Part shown: positions 10,421-21,084 of the stretch, piece after piece
Numbering within the stretch: position 1 is the stretch's first letter
Layout of the letters: the number at the start of each line of letters is the position of its first letter
NCBI RefSeq assembly: GCF_003086295.3
Contig: NC_092039.1
Location: 71,071,649-71,135,648, forward strand
Direction: 5' to 3'
Origin: Arachis hypogaea
Lineage: Eukaryota; Streptophyta; Magnoliopsida; Fabales; Fabaceae
DNA length: 64,000 nt
Made by a program: the position numbers and the translations under genes
Notes under the pieces: model-generated
Seen by the model: only the letters and a program-made list of their open reading frames with translations
What the model was told of the DNA's origin: nothing
Databases searched by the model: none

Positions 10421-10465
10421 AGACTCAAATCTAATGTTAGATAATAACTTGGAACAATATTATAA

Positions 10466-11302
10466 GGGTTAACCACAAAAAATGCTCCTGAATTATTCAA
10501 ACGCGGACAGAAATGCATCCGAATTTTACTATCGATAAAAATACCTTTAAATAATTTAAAAACATAACAACAATACCCAACAGTAAATATATATATTTTA
10601 AAAAAATACTTTAGAGATTGAATTTTGATGTAATCTTTTACAAAAATAATTAAAAAAAGAGATATTATTATTCTTAAAATTTAATATTTTTTTCTAAGTA
10701 TATTTTTTTGTGATTTTTTAAAAGTATTATTAGTTGTTAACAAAAAAAATACAAAAAAATATATATACTCAACGGAAAATTACCAAATTTTAAGGATAAT
10801 AATATCTCATTTTTTTAATCATGCCTGCAAAAATTTGCATCAAAATTCAATCTCTAATATATTTTTTGAGAAATACATATTTAATGTTAGATAATCTTAC
10901 AAAAAAACTAATGTTAAATATGTATTTCTCAAAAAATACATTAGAGATTGAATTTTGATGCAATTTTTTGCAAGCATAATTAGAAATAAGATATTATTAT
11001 TCTTAAAATTTGGTGATTTTTTGTTAAGTATATATTTTTTTGTGATTTTTTAAAAGTATTATTGGTTGTTAACAAAAACAATTTTAAAAAAGTTATACAC
11101 TTAACAAAAAATCACCAATTTTTGTGTATAATAATATATTATTTTTATAATTATGCTTGTAAAAAATTGTATCAAAATTCAATTTCTAAGGTATTTTTTG
11201 AAAATATATATTTTCTGTTGGGTATTATTATGGTGTTTTTAAATTATTTAAAAATATTTTTGTTAATAGTAAAATTCGGAAGTGTTTTTTGGTGATTAAC
11301 CC
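10466..11302. mobile_element. Long-TIR foldback (MULE-type MITE-like) element
   Basis: The left arm starts GGGTTAACCACAAAAAATG and the right arm ends TTTTTTGGTGATTAACCC. The two arms of roughly 400 bp are inverted copies of one another (for instance CAACAGTAAATATATAT on the left against the complement of ATATATTTTCTGTTG on the right), meeting near 10890. Flanking 9-mers ATATTATAA and ATAATATAA agree at 8 of 9 positions, as expected for a Mutator-type duplication, but the DNA is AT-rich. No coding capacity. The nearest gene is ABI3, about 2.4 kb downstream. Confidence 0.65.
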
Positions 11303-13543
11303 ATAATATAAATATATAGATTATTATTATTGTTATTTCCTTGGACAGCAAGAATATGTTGATGCCAAGATAACAAATATGAGCATATTTTTCTTAAGAG
11401 GAATTCTTCATATACAAGCGTTTTTTTATACAAGTCATACAAGTCATTTATTTCTTCTTCTTTTTCTTTCTTCATGCCTCCTCTTTTTCTTCCCCTTCTT
11501 TTTCTTTTTTCGTGGCTCCTCCTCTTTTTCTTCTTCTTCTTCATTTTTGAAGTGTTTTATCTTCACCGTCGTGTTTCTTCTCGTTATTCTTTTGATTTTG
11601 TAACATTATGTATTTTTTTCTTCTTTATTTGATTTTTTCCTCCCAAAAAGAATTATAAGAATATGAAATAAGAAAATGAAGAAGAAGAAGAAGCATAAGA
11701 TGAGGAGGAGAAATAGGAAGAGTTCTGAATTATGCATAAGGTGTACTTCAACAAATTTTGGGTATATTTTTTAAATCATTTGGGTGTATTTTTGTAATCT
11801 TTTGGGTGTATTTCTGTAATCCTTTGGGTGTATTTCTATAATAGTTTGAGTGAATTCATGTAACCGTTTGGGTGTATTTCTGTAATCGTTTGGGTGTATT
11901 TCTGAAGTTCCATTATTTTTAAAACGATTTCAAAGCTTGATTTCAAAAACCATGAAAATAAAAAAAAAGAAGCAAGAATACCAATGATAAACGCAGATAA
12001 AACAACGAATGAAAAGGTAAAAAGAGAACGTACGAAGGAGATCAAACAAATTTGACAAGAAACTCGTTTTCATGGAGGAAGAAGAAAAAGAATAGGAGAA
12101 GAAGAAGGAGAAGAAGAAGGAAGTGGAGGAGGAAAAGGAAGAACACGAAACACACCGTGAAAATCGTATATAAGCCACCGTATTTTTTGTTAAGTTTCTT
12201 CCAACTTATATGATTTGTAAATCAAATATCTTGTATGTGTAATACTTAAAATGAAATTTTTCTTGAATTGCAATTTTAAAAATAATAAAAAATGAAACAA
12301 AATTCCCACGAGTGATGGTGTGCGATCTCTATTCTCTAGTAAGGGTTTCCTTTCTAATAAAGACTGTGGCACCGTTTGGACTCACCATTCAGGTATAGGA
12401 ACGTATGTATGGCTGCAGGCACAAATTCCGGAGGGAGAGCGCCTCAACAAAACAAGCGGCAACTCTAAAACCCAAAACTGCCTTTCTCTCTCTCTAAAAA
12501 CCACCAAACCAACCTCTGTCTCTGTCTCTCTCTTCACTTCATTTGTTTTTAGCTTAGGGAGAAAACGGAAAACCATCATTTGAACTTATCTAAGAAAGAG
12601 AAAAGTCAGATAAATTTAATTCAATTTAATTTAATTTAAATAAAAAAGAAAAGGTTTGGACAATATTAAAAGTGAAACTTCCCAGAACAAACCAGAATAC
12701 ACACATCGGTGGTGGAATCATCATAAGGGTTATTAAAGGTTTCAAGAGTCAATTTAAAGCATGTGCCTTGTCTCAGAAAAAAATGGTCATGTTCTTATTA
12801 ACCCTTTTTTGATTGGCTTCCTGGGTTTGTTGAAGAAACTCTCCTACTCTCTCTCTCTCACTCTTTTGTAACATTCATCACTCACATACGTCTCTTTTTT
12901 TGTTGAATTTAATGTGTTTTCTTTCATCTTGTAATAAGTTGTATCCACCATAAATAGATATAGAAGTTCTTTTTCAAGTTTTTTGTGTTTTCTGCTATAC
13001 TATTCCTTCATTTTCTCTGCGATGTGAGTTTGAGTTGCATGTGTATGTGTTCTTCTGCTGTTGTAGAAGAATTTTACTTAGTTGTTAAAGAGTTCTGATA
13101 GCGAAACACACAATTGAGAATAAATATTAATTAAGAAGATATTTTTACAAAGAAAGTCGCTTTCTTTGAAGGTAACAGAAAGGGTTCGTTTTTGTGATGG
13201 TCTTCAATTACTATATTATTTCTTTTTATGTTATATATAGCCAACTTGATATCCCACCTTGTGGATTGTGTTGATGTATAGAAATAGAAGAACCAGATGC
13301 TTTATGTTGCTTCTCTTCATAGGATTTTGAAAGCAAAAGCGGGCCCTTATCTTCTTTGCTTCCTTAACTAGAAACAACACTATACTACACCAGATCTCTT
13401 CCCATGTCTTGCACTTATCCGTACACAGAGGCAAAGAAAAAAGAGAAAGAATTAATTAAATAAAAATATCAATCTCTCTCCCTCCCTTCATACCATACCA
13501 TACACCTTTTTTATCCATTTTTTTCTTTGTCTTTCTCTCTCCC
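11303..13543. other. ABI3 upstream region, AT-rich with low-complexity tracts
   Basis: No gene recognised. It holds a pyrimidine-rich tract (about 11448-11560), GAA-rich purine tracts (about 11680-11715 and 12070-12140), a minisatellite (listed separately), and CT-repeats near 12485-12495 and 12845-12860 that could belong to a promoter or leader. Lys/Arg/Glu-rich and Phe/Ser-rich frames here are artefacts of low complexity. Confidence 0.5.
11757..11907 (+). repeat. Minisatellite, ~22-bp unit TTTGGGTGTATTTCTGTAATC
   Basis: About seven tandem, slightly diverged copies of a 22-bp unit. The cleanest neighbouring copies read TTTGGGTGTATTTCTGTAATC with a following C or G. One internal copy is diverged (TTTGAGTGAATTCATGTAACC). 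No coding meaning is apparent. Confidence 0.85.
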
Positions 13544-13566
13544 TATATATATATATATATTATATT
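13544..13566 (+). promoter_or_regulatory. TATA-like stretch upstream of ABI3
   Basis: CTATATATATATATATATTATATTT lies about 170-195 bp before the ABI3 ATG, preceded by a CT-rich stretch and followed by AC-rich DNA (CATACAACACACAATAAC) resembling a plant transcription start and leader. The dinucleotide run could also be a microsatellite, and start sites further upstream are possible because ABI3 genes often have long leaders. Confidence 0.45.
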
Positions 13567-13737
13567 TCCCTTACCCTAAGCATACAACACACAATAACAA
13601 GCCATCATAACTCAAAGATCTTCAAGTTTAACCTTTTTTTGTGTAGTTTAAATTTCTTCTTAGTCCTTTTCTTTTTTCCCCCTTTTTTTTCTCCTTCACA
13701 AAGATCTAGTTTTCTTGAAGTGCTCTCTTTTAATGAA

Positions 13738-16700
13738 ATGGAGTGTGAAGTGGGAGTTCAAGGTTTGGATCTGCATGCAAAGGTGGCAAAAACGGAAACA
13801 GTAGACCCTATTCTTGGTTTTGGAGCCATGAATCATCATCACCACAACAATCATCATCATCATGATGCAGAGATTTATGCAGATGCTGATGATGCAGATA
13901 AAGATTTGTGGCTCAACACAACAACAGAACAAGAAGATTTACTTGTTGGGGATGTGAAAACAGATGCATCTATGTTCTACGACCAATTCCCTCCTCTCCC
14001 TGATTTCCCATGCATGTCTTCATCATCGTCTTCGTCTTCAACTCCAACACTTCCATTGAAGAATCTAGCATGCTCAACCACCTCGACCACAACGGCTACC
14101 GCAGCAACCTCTTCGTCTTCGTCGTCTGCTTCTTCTTGGGCAGTTCTGAAGCCAGAAGCGGAGGATAATAACAACGGAGAGTGGAACTGCAGTAATAAAC
14201 AGCAACTTTACATGCAACATCATGATCCACTGGACGCAACGGGAGCGTTGTCCTCAACAGCTTCCATGGAGATTTCACAGCCAAAGTTTCCGGATCAAGA
14301 TGGATTTGACGGTGTTGTTGGTGAGGTTGATTGCATGGATGATGTGATGGACACTTTTGGGTACATGGAGCTTCTAGAAGCCAACGAGTTCTTTGACCCT
14401 TCGTCTATCTTCCAAGGCGAAGAGAATCCCTTAGCGGAATTCACACAAGAGGATCAGGTTTTGCCACAGCAAGAAGAACAACAGAAGCAAGAAAAACCTG
14501 CAGTAGTTCATAATCAAAATGATCTTGTTGTTCTTAGACCACAGCAAGAAGCAGTAGTGGAAGGTGTTAGTAACAATAATTATGAACAGCTTCTTGGGTT
14601 GTGCGAAGCCAGTAACAATAACGATGTAGAGATCCAAGCAGATGCTGGTGGTGGTGGTGCAATTGCGGATGATGAAATGAGTATGGTGTTCCTGGAATGG
14701 CTGAAGTCGAACAAGGATAGCGTATCCGCGAGCGATTTGAGGAGCGTGAAGCTTAAGAAATCCACAATAGAGAGTGCTGCTAAGCGATTGGGCGGTGGAA
14801 AAGAAGCTATGAAGCAATTGTTGAAGCTGATTCTTGAATGGGTTCAAACCAGCCACCTTCAGAGTAAAAGGCGCAAGGAAAATAATAACGATAACGCAGT
14901 GTCAAACCCTTTCACGGAACAGTTTCAAAATCCAATTCATCAAAACCAGAACAACGCAAATGCTTCGAGTTCTTTTGTCATTGAACCAAACACATGTTTC
15001 ACCCAGCAGCAACCATGGATGGATCAAGCACCTCTAATGGCAGCCGCTCCTCCGCCTCAGTTTCAGCCTCAGCCGCAATTTCAACAACCCATGGTTGGGT
15101 ATGTTGGCGACCCTTACACAAACGCTGCTTCTGCAAACACCATGAATGGCAGCAATAATTTTCAGGCTGGTAATGAATACCATATGCTGGAATCGGCGAA
15201 CTCATGGCCTCCTTCTCAATACACTGTTACTGCTTACTATACCCAGCCATTTGGGGACCATTGTTTTCAACCTCCGGCGGCGGGTGGCTTCGGTAACCAG
15301 TACCCTTATCAGTTTTTCCATGGACATGGTGATGGATTGATGAGATTAGGACCCTCAGCTACAAAAGAAGCGAGGAAGAAGCGGATGGCGAGGCAGAGAA
15401 GGCTTTCCTCTCATTCTAGGCATCATATTAATCTACAGAGTCAGGGTTCTGATCCAAATGCAAGATTGGGTGTTGGTGGTGAAAATTGCACTGGTGTTGT
15501 ATCTGCAGCTCCGGCTAATTGGGTGTATTGGCCAACTATGGCTGGTGCTGTTGCTTCCGTTGCGCCCGTGGCTCCCGCGGAACCGTCGGCTGTGGTGGAT
15601 AAACCTGCCATGCAGACACAGAATTATCATCATCAGGGTCGGCTCTCATCTGATAGGAGACAGGTTGGTGGATCTTATTAGTCCTTACTAATATTTTGAT
15701 TTGCATTGGTAAGTTAATCTTATATGTTGTGTGGTTAATGTACGACCTATGAGTGTGTGTAAGAATGTCGTTTGATGCCTATGATATATCATATTAATGT
15801 TGACTAGTTTTTTCAATTTGGTTAATGAGTGATTAATGATGATGTAGCTTGTTTTGGTTTTGTATCATTTTCCGTGTATTTTTTAGAAGACCAGGGGGAT
15901 TTAGTGTTTTGATTTACAAAATGTCTGGGAAAGAATAGAAATCAGCTAAAAGTTACTATATTTTGCTTTATTAATTATCACAGAAATAAATGAGTAATAT
16001 TAAATATAATAAGTCTGAATTATAGATGATATAGGCATTGCTGATTGATTATAGATGTTACATGTTTCATTCGTAGGGTTGGAAGTCGGAGAAGAACTTA
16101 CGATTCCTTTTACAAAAGGTGTTGAAGCAAAGCGATGTTGGAAGTCTGGGAAGAATTGTTCTACCAAAAGTAATCATTCATTCCTTTTTTTTTACCCTGG
16201 AGTGTTTAGTAACGAGAGAACTATTAGTAATAAATTTTGTTACTTTTGGTTTTATTTAATGTACTCTACAAAAAATAAGTGTTAAATAAGGTAACTTTAG
16301 GCTGTTTGGATGAATTGTTTCTTTTTTCTCACCAGCATTATTGTTTTTATCCTTTTAGATTTCTTTTATTAAATCCTTGCTCTTTGATCATTATACTCCA
16401 ATTCACAAATAGTGCAAGGTATTTTGTTAAAAATAAATACAAATATTGAGAAATCCATAATTATACAAATAAATAAATTGTTTAGACTAATTTAGCCTTT
16501 GATTTTGTTAGATGAAAATATTCCGTAACAAAAAAATTAGCCAAAATCAATAAGAACATGCCTTATTTAGCATTCTTAAAAGAAAATACTAAAACATTCT
16601 TAAACAAATCAAATGACTTGTATTATTGGACAAAGTTTTGGGTAAGTTATTTATATTATTGGATCGAAGAAACATACTGTTTATCTTAAAGAAATATCCC

Positions 16701-18237
16701 ATTCATATGTAATAATTTCATGTGCAATCTGATTGTGTAAACAAATTTAAATATCCCATATGTATGATGTAATAATTTGATTTCTCATTTGGTTGTGTGA
16801 AAAATGTAATCAGAAAGAGGCAGAAACACATCTACCAGAACTAGAGGCAAGGGATGGAATCACCATAACAATGGAAGATATTGGCACCTCTCGTGTTTGG
16901 AATATGCGCTATAGGTATTCCGAGACTTCATTGTCTAATTTTGACATTTCATTTGTCTTGGTTTAAGGATTTTCCTTTCTGCTTGCTTGTTTTTATCTTT
17001 ATGATTCATTGAAACTAAATTTTCTCTTTTCTTGAATTGTTTCTTCTTGGAGCATCAGATACTGGCCAAACAATAAAAGCAGGATGTATTTGCTAGAGAA
17101 CACAGGTTGGTTCCATTTCAATGATTTTGGCTTATACTTGCTAATATTCTTTTTTTTTTTTATTGGCTTTCAGTTGTCATCCTTTTTGTTTGGTAATTAG
17201 AAACTTTAATTTATTTTTAACATTGCTGGGTGTTTGAATTTATAGAGAGAAAAAAAAGGCAAATATAGTGAAAATAATAAAATTTACTTTTAATAAAAAA
17301 TTCAAAAAACAGAATATTAAACAAGTATAAAGTAAATTTACAACGAGAAAGTATAGGGAGGGAACAAATGGAATATTTGTACAATGTGTACAATGGAGGT
17401 TTAGGGAGTATTAGAGATGTAACCATTAGTGTTACCTTTTCCCATCAACGTAGGATTTTGGGATGAGTGGTATCATGACATGGTATTAGACGAATTTTTT
17501 TCGTAGGATCTTGGATGTTACGTAGCTTCGAATGTATATATATAGTATATATGAATGTTTATATGATGAGTTAATGAAATTTCTACCAATAAATACTTAG
17601 CTCCCTAATTAAATTGTTTCGTCATTATCATTGATGGTGGTGTCGCCCAAGCAAAGGCAGTCCTAATGATTTATATACATGTTTTCTCCGAGTCAACTTT
17701 TAATTAGTCAATATTAGGATTTAGGTTTAAGGATTTATATTTGGTAGAAACTTAGCTGTAGTCGGATTCACGTGAAGTTGATACCTGAGAGCCATTAGAT
17801 GATTTAACTTATTTGATTAAATTTTTATCTAACGATTCTCAGATATTAACCTGTGAAGATATCAGGTGAAGTCGATTTCACATAAGTTTTCACCTTCATA
17901 TTTTGGAGTCTAGAATTTAACGTAACTGACGGAATAAGAAAGTCTGGCAGCATTTTCTTTTTCTACTTTTCCCTTCTTGGTTTTCCCTTAGTTTTCACAT
18001 TGTCAGGATAGTTCCCACGATTTTCACACTTTAAAGTAAGTCCTCGTTACTAGCTATTAGGGTTTTAATGTATTCATTAAATTTTTCAGGTGACTTTGTT
18101 AAAGCCAATGGACTCCAAGAGGGAGATTTCATAGTGATATATTCAGATGTGAAGTGTGGAAAATTTGTAAGACCCTCCTCTTGGTCAATAATTTTTATAG
18201 ATTTTGTTTCTAATCCAATTGCGTAGATTGATGTCTG

Positions 18238-18287
<50 letters not shown>

Positions 18288-18554
18288 AATCATGGTGCCA
18301 ATAATTATTTTCTTGAAGAAAGCTGATATATAATTTAATTGATGGGGAATATCAATGATAATAAAAAGTTTTGCTAACAGATGATAAGAGGAGTTAAAGT
18401 AAGGCAACAAGAAGGGGCGAAAGCAGAGGGCAAGAAAACAGGAAAATCTCATAAAAAACAGCATGGGAACAATGCGGTGCCTACAGCTGGTGCACCTTAT
18501 ACGAATGCCACGTCATCATCCAGTCAGCAAGAAAATGAAAAAGAGAGTATATAA
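13738..18554 (+). CDS. ABI3: ABI3/VP1-type B3 transcription factor, six exons
   Basis: Seed-maturation and abscisic-acid response regulator acting in the nucleus. Exons by splice consensus and conserved protein: 13738-15663, 16077-16169, 16814-16914, 17059-17105, 18090-18166, 18381-18554 (TAA); every intron is GT-AG and frame is kept, giving 805 aa. The start is the ATG in [16 protein letters not shown], conserved in the family; the open frame upstream has no ATG. Exon 1 has His-, Ser- and Gln/Asn-rich acidic activation sequence ([15 protein letters not shown]), the B1 domain at about residues 314-375 ([34 protein letters not shown]) and the basic B2 at about 543-563 ([14 protein letters not shown]). 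Exons 2-6 encode the B3 DNA-binding domain at about 644-755 ([59 protein letters not shown]). It is longer than the roughly 720-aa Arabidopsis protein. No disabling mutation is seen. Confidence 0.95.
17755..17895. mobile_element. Small foldback (MITE-like) insertion in ABI3 intron 4
   Basis: GTTGATACCTGAGAGCCATT at 17777 onward is mirrored by the complement of AACGATTCTCAGATATTAAC ending at 17850. The outer parts CACGTGAAGTTGATACC and GGTGAAGTCGATTTCACAT resemble each other too, giving a hairpin of about 130 bp. I recognise the core as a short palindromic repeat that is common in Arachis DNA. It lies in the long intron 4, away from splice sites. Confidence 0.55.
18240..18285. repeat. (AT)23 microsatellite in ABI3 intron 5
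   Basis: An uninterrupted AT dinucleotide run of 46 bp, 73 bp after the exon 5 donor and 95 bp before exon 6. Likely length-polymorphic. Confidence 0.95.
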
Positions 18555-18596
18555 TAATAATAATATAATAATAATATTATAATTATAGTGTAGTAG

Positions 18597-18602
18597 AATA
18601 AA
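18597..18602 (+). terminator. Candidate ABI3 polyadenylation signal
   Basis: AATAAA 42 bp after the ABI3 stop, following an ATAATAATA-rich stretch. Two CATGCA (RY-type) words lie just downstream at about 18622 and 18650. Other near-upstream elements are possible. Confidence 0.4.
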
Positions 18603-19187
18603 AGCGACTACTCTGAATACCATGCACATCATCAGTTCAGTTTTCCTTCATGCACGAACGAAGCTTGGATAGCCAAAGCAACGGTTGAGATTCTTTTGTG
18701 GTTGATTTTTGTGAATTTTTTACCCTAAGATGTCTCTGGCCCTAGTAGTTTTTTCCTGTCCTATTTCTCGAGTGCATAAATGAAAACCGCTGCACAGTGC
18801 CCACAGATTTGTTCTGGATTTTGGGCATATATGTATGTGCTATGTGGTGTCCATTTACTATGTGAAGTTGTATTTTGTTTTGGTGTGATGGTGATGTATA
18901 TGTATCGAATTCGAGAAGATTGTATGACTTCCATTTATTTATAACTTTTATTGGGATAATTTACAATTTAAGTTGCATACAAAATGAATAGTGCTTTTTG
19001 TATATGATTGTGTCATTTAAACGGGGAAATTAAATTTGTATAAGATTTTTTTTATATATTTTTTAAATTAAATATTAATATTAACTTTTTGAAACAGCTT
19101 AGGTACCAAAGCAATTACCCTTCTTGGTTTTATGTGGAATAATACAGGCAGTGTTCTACTTTAGGCTGTGTTTGGTTGTGTCTCTTT
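18603..19187. other. ABI3 3' flank
   Basis: 3' UTR and downstream DNA with T-rich runs. No further gene seen. Confidence 0.4.
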
Positions 19188-19518
19188 GGTAGCGTTTGTT
19201 TTGTAATACTGGGACAGAGACCGAGAGACTGAAATATAGTATCATGTTTGTTGGTTCAGAGACTGGTACTAAAATTTCTGTCTCTATCTTTAAAATTTCA
19301 GTATTTTAGTACTTTCAAAATATAGGGATACAGGGGATTGATATTTTTAGAAACAGAGACTGAAACTTTAATAATATTTTATACTTAAAATGCTCTCATT
19401 TTAATTAATTAATTCCAATTTTATCTTTTGTGCAAATTAAATTAGAGTTTTATTCTTGTTTCAATTTTTGTCTCTCAATCTCAGTCTTTCAATATCTGTC
19501 TTTCCACCAAACGCTACC
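19188..19518. mobile_element. MITE with GGTAGCGTTTG terminal repeats
   Basis: The left end GGTAGCGTTTGTTTTG and the right end CCACCAAACGCTACC form a terminal inverted repeat (GGTAGCGTTTG perfect). Subterminal blocks ACAGAGACCGAGAGACTGAAA and TTTTGTCTCTCAATCTCAGTC are also inverted relative to each other. 331 bp, no coding capacity. Only TTT is shared by both flanks, so the superfamily is not settled. Confidence 0.75.
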
Positions 19519-19692
19519 TTTAAGACATGGATGGACATGGCCACACGATACAGGCTATAGAGACACTAAATATATGTACTAAATATATGTACCATTAAAT
19601 AAGTGAGGCACATACGTTATTTATGAGATATTAATTTTTTACACTTTTATCTCTTACTTATAATTTTAAATTTATCCTCTCAAATTCATGTT

Positions 19693-20110
19693 CACTACAA
19701 AAAAAAAAGGCCTATGGTAACCATAGCTAGTAAAAATGGTGACCATAGATCTATGGTCATGTTTTGGATCTATGGTCAAGATTTTTTACCGTGGCCTATT
19801 TTCTCGTGGTCATAGGTTTATGGTCACGGTTGTTTGATCTATGGTTACGATTTCTATGGTCATGGTTTCAATTTTCAAAATCTGACACTTTAGGCCACGT
19901 TTTTTTACCGTAACCATAGGTTAATCTATGGTCATGCGTGAAAACCGTGACCATAGCCTTATCTATGGTCATAGTTTCCACCATGACCATAACTTCTATG
20001 GTCACCCATCTTTAAAATTGTGACCATAGCCTTATCTATGGTCACGGTAAAAAATTGTGACCATAGGTTATCTATGGTCACCCTATTTTAAAAACGGTGA
20101 CTATAGCCTG
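19693..20110. repeat. CACTA terminus and subterminal CTATGGTCAC repeats
   Basis: CACTACAAAAAAAA terminal sequence, then more than fifteen copies of CTATGGTCA(C/T) or its complement in 400 bp, often as facing pairs (e.g. GTGACCATAGCCTTATCTATGGTCAC). In En/Spm elements such subterminal repeats bind the TNP1/TNPA-type protein; that role is inferred from the family. Confidence 0.85.
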
Positions 20111-21084
20111 TTGTTGTTTATGTGATTTAATTTATTTTTAAATTATAATCACATCCCAAGACGATGATAATCACAAAATAAATATAAAAATAAGAAACTC
20201 AAGAAATCTAAATCGTAAAAGTTTCATTATAAGATAGATATGTTTAATTTTTATTCTAAACAACACAAATCAAAATAGAGTGTAATTTATCCAATTACAT
20301 GTAATACCTCAAAAAGTACAGAACACATCAAAATATTACATTTACATAACTAAAGTCATTGTAAGACTCATTCCATGTCATATATATATATGGAACATAT
20401 TTTCTTCATCACATCATGTCTTTCTGCTAGCAAAATAAATAAACATGTTAGAATAGAGCAAAACTAAGGCTATAAGATAAACTATGCTTATTTAGTTTCT
20501 TGCTTTTGGAACTTTGCAAGTTATACTTGCTGCAGTAATTCATCGAGTTTCTTCATTGGTCAAAATAAATAAATAATAAAAAAGAACTCATTTTCATTAT
20601 TAATACTGGGGGAAGATAAAATAAAAGGAGTTTTAAACTTTTTTTACTTGATTTTGCGTTTAGTTAGCAAGTAAGCTGCTGAAATAAGGTTTTCATATAT
20701 GACTAATTCGTGTATTGAAACTAAGTTACTAGTAGTATAAATGAACAAATTAAGAAACATAAGCAATATGATTTGAATCGAAGAGCATAGAAATTAGAAG
20801 GTGAATGAAAATTCTTGAATGAATTTTTTCAGCACTTAAACATAACATCTGCACTTTCCAAGAAAAAAATGCATCACTTGTGAGACATCCACGTACGTCA
20901 CAAATTGAGAGGCCAAGCAATTGTTTTCACTATGAAAGGCCTAGTCTTGTCTTGTGCATATGTTTGTTTCAGTTTTGCAGCCAGTTTTCATATATAAATA
21001 TAAATTATTCACAATCCTAAAACCTTAACTTTAACTCAAATTCATGATATATCATTTACCAAAAGCATACTATTAATTTAACTA
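20111..21084. other. CACTA 3' non-coding region
   Basis: AT-rich sequence between the subterminal repeats and the TNP1-like pseudogene. No coding sequence or further repeats recognised. Confidence 0.4.

Noticed and set aside
11296..11603. Lys/Arg/Glu-rich and Phe/Ser-rich frames
   Set aside because: Artefacts of the pyrimidine-rich low-complexity tract.
13639..13737. N-terminal extension of ABI3 (33 codons)
   Set aside because: It starts at TTG, is T-rich leader, and family proteins start at MEC.
15664..15691. ABI3 ending at the TAG in exon 1 (VGGSY)
   Set aside because: CAG|GTTGGT at 15661 is a donor; in-frame B3 exons follow, and B3 is essential to the family.
16055..16285. Separate small gene at 16055-16285
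   Set aside because: It contains ABI3 exon 2 read in a different frame, plus intron.
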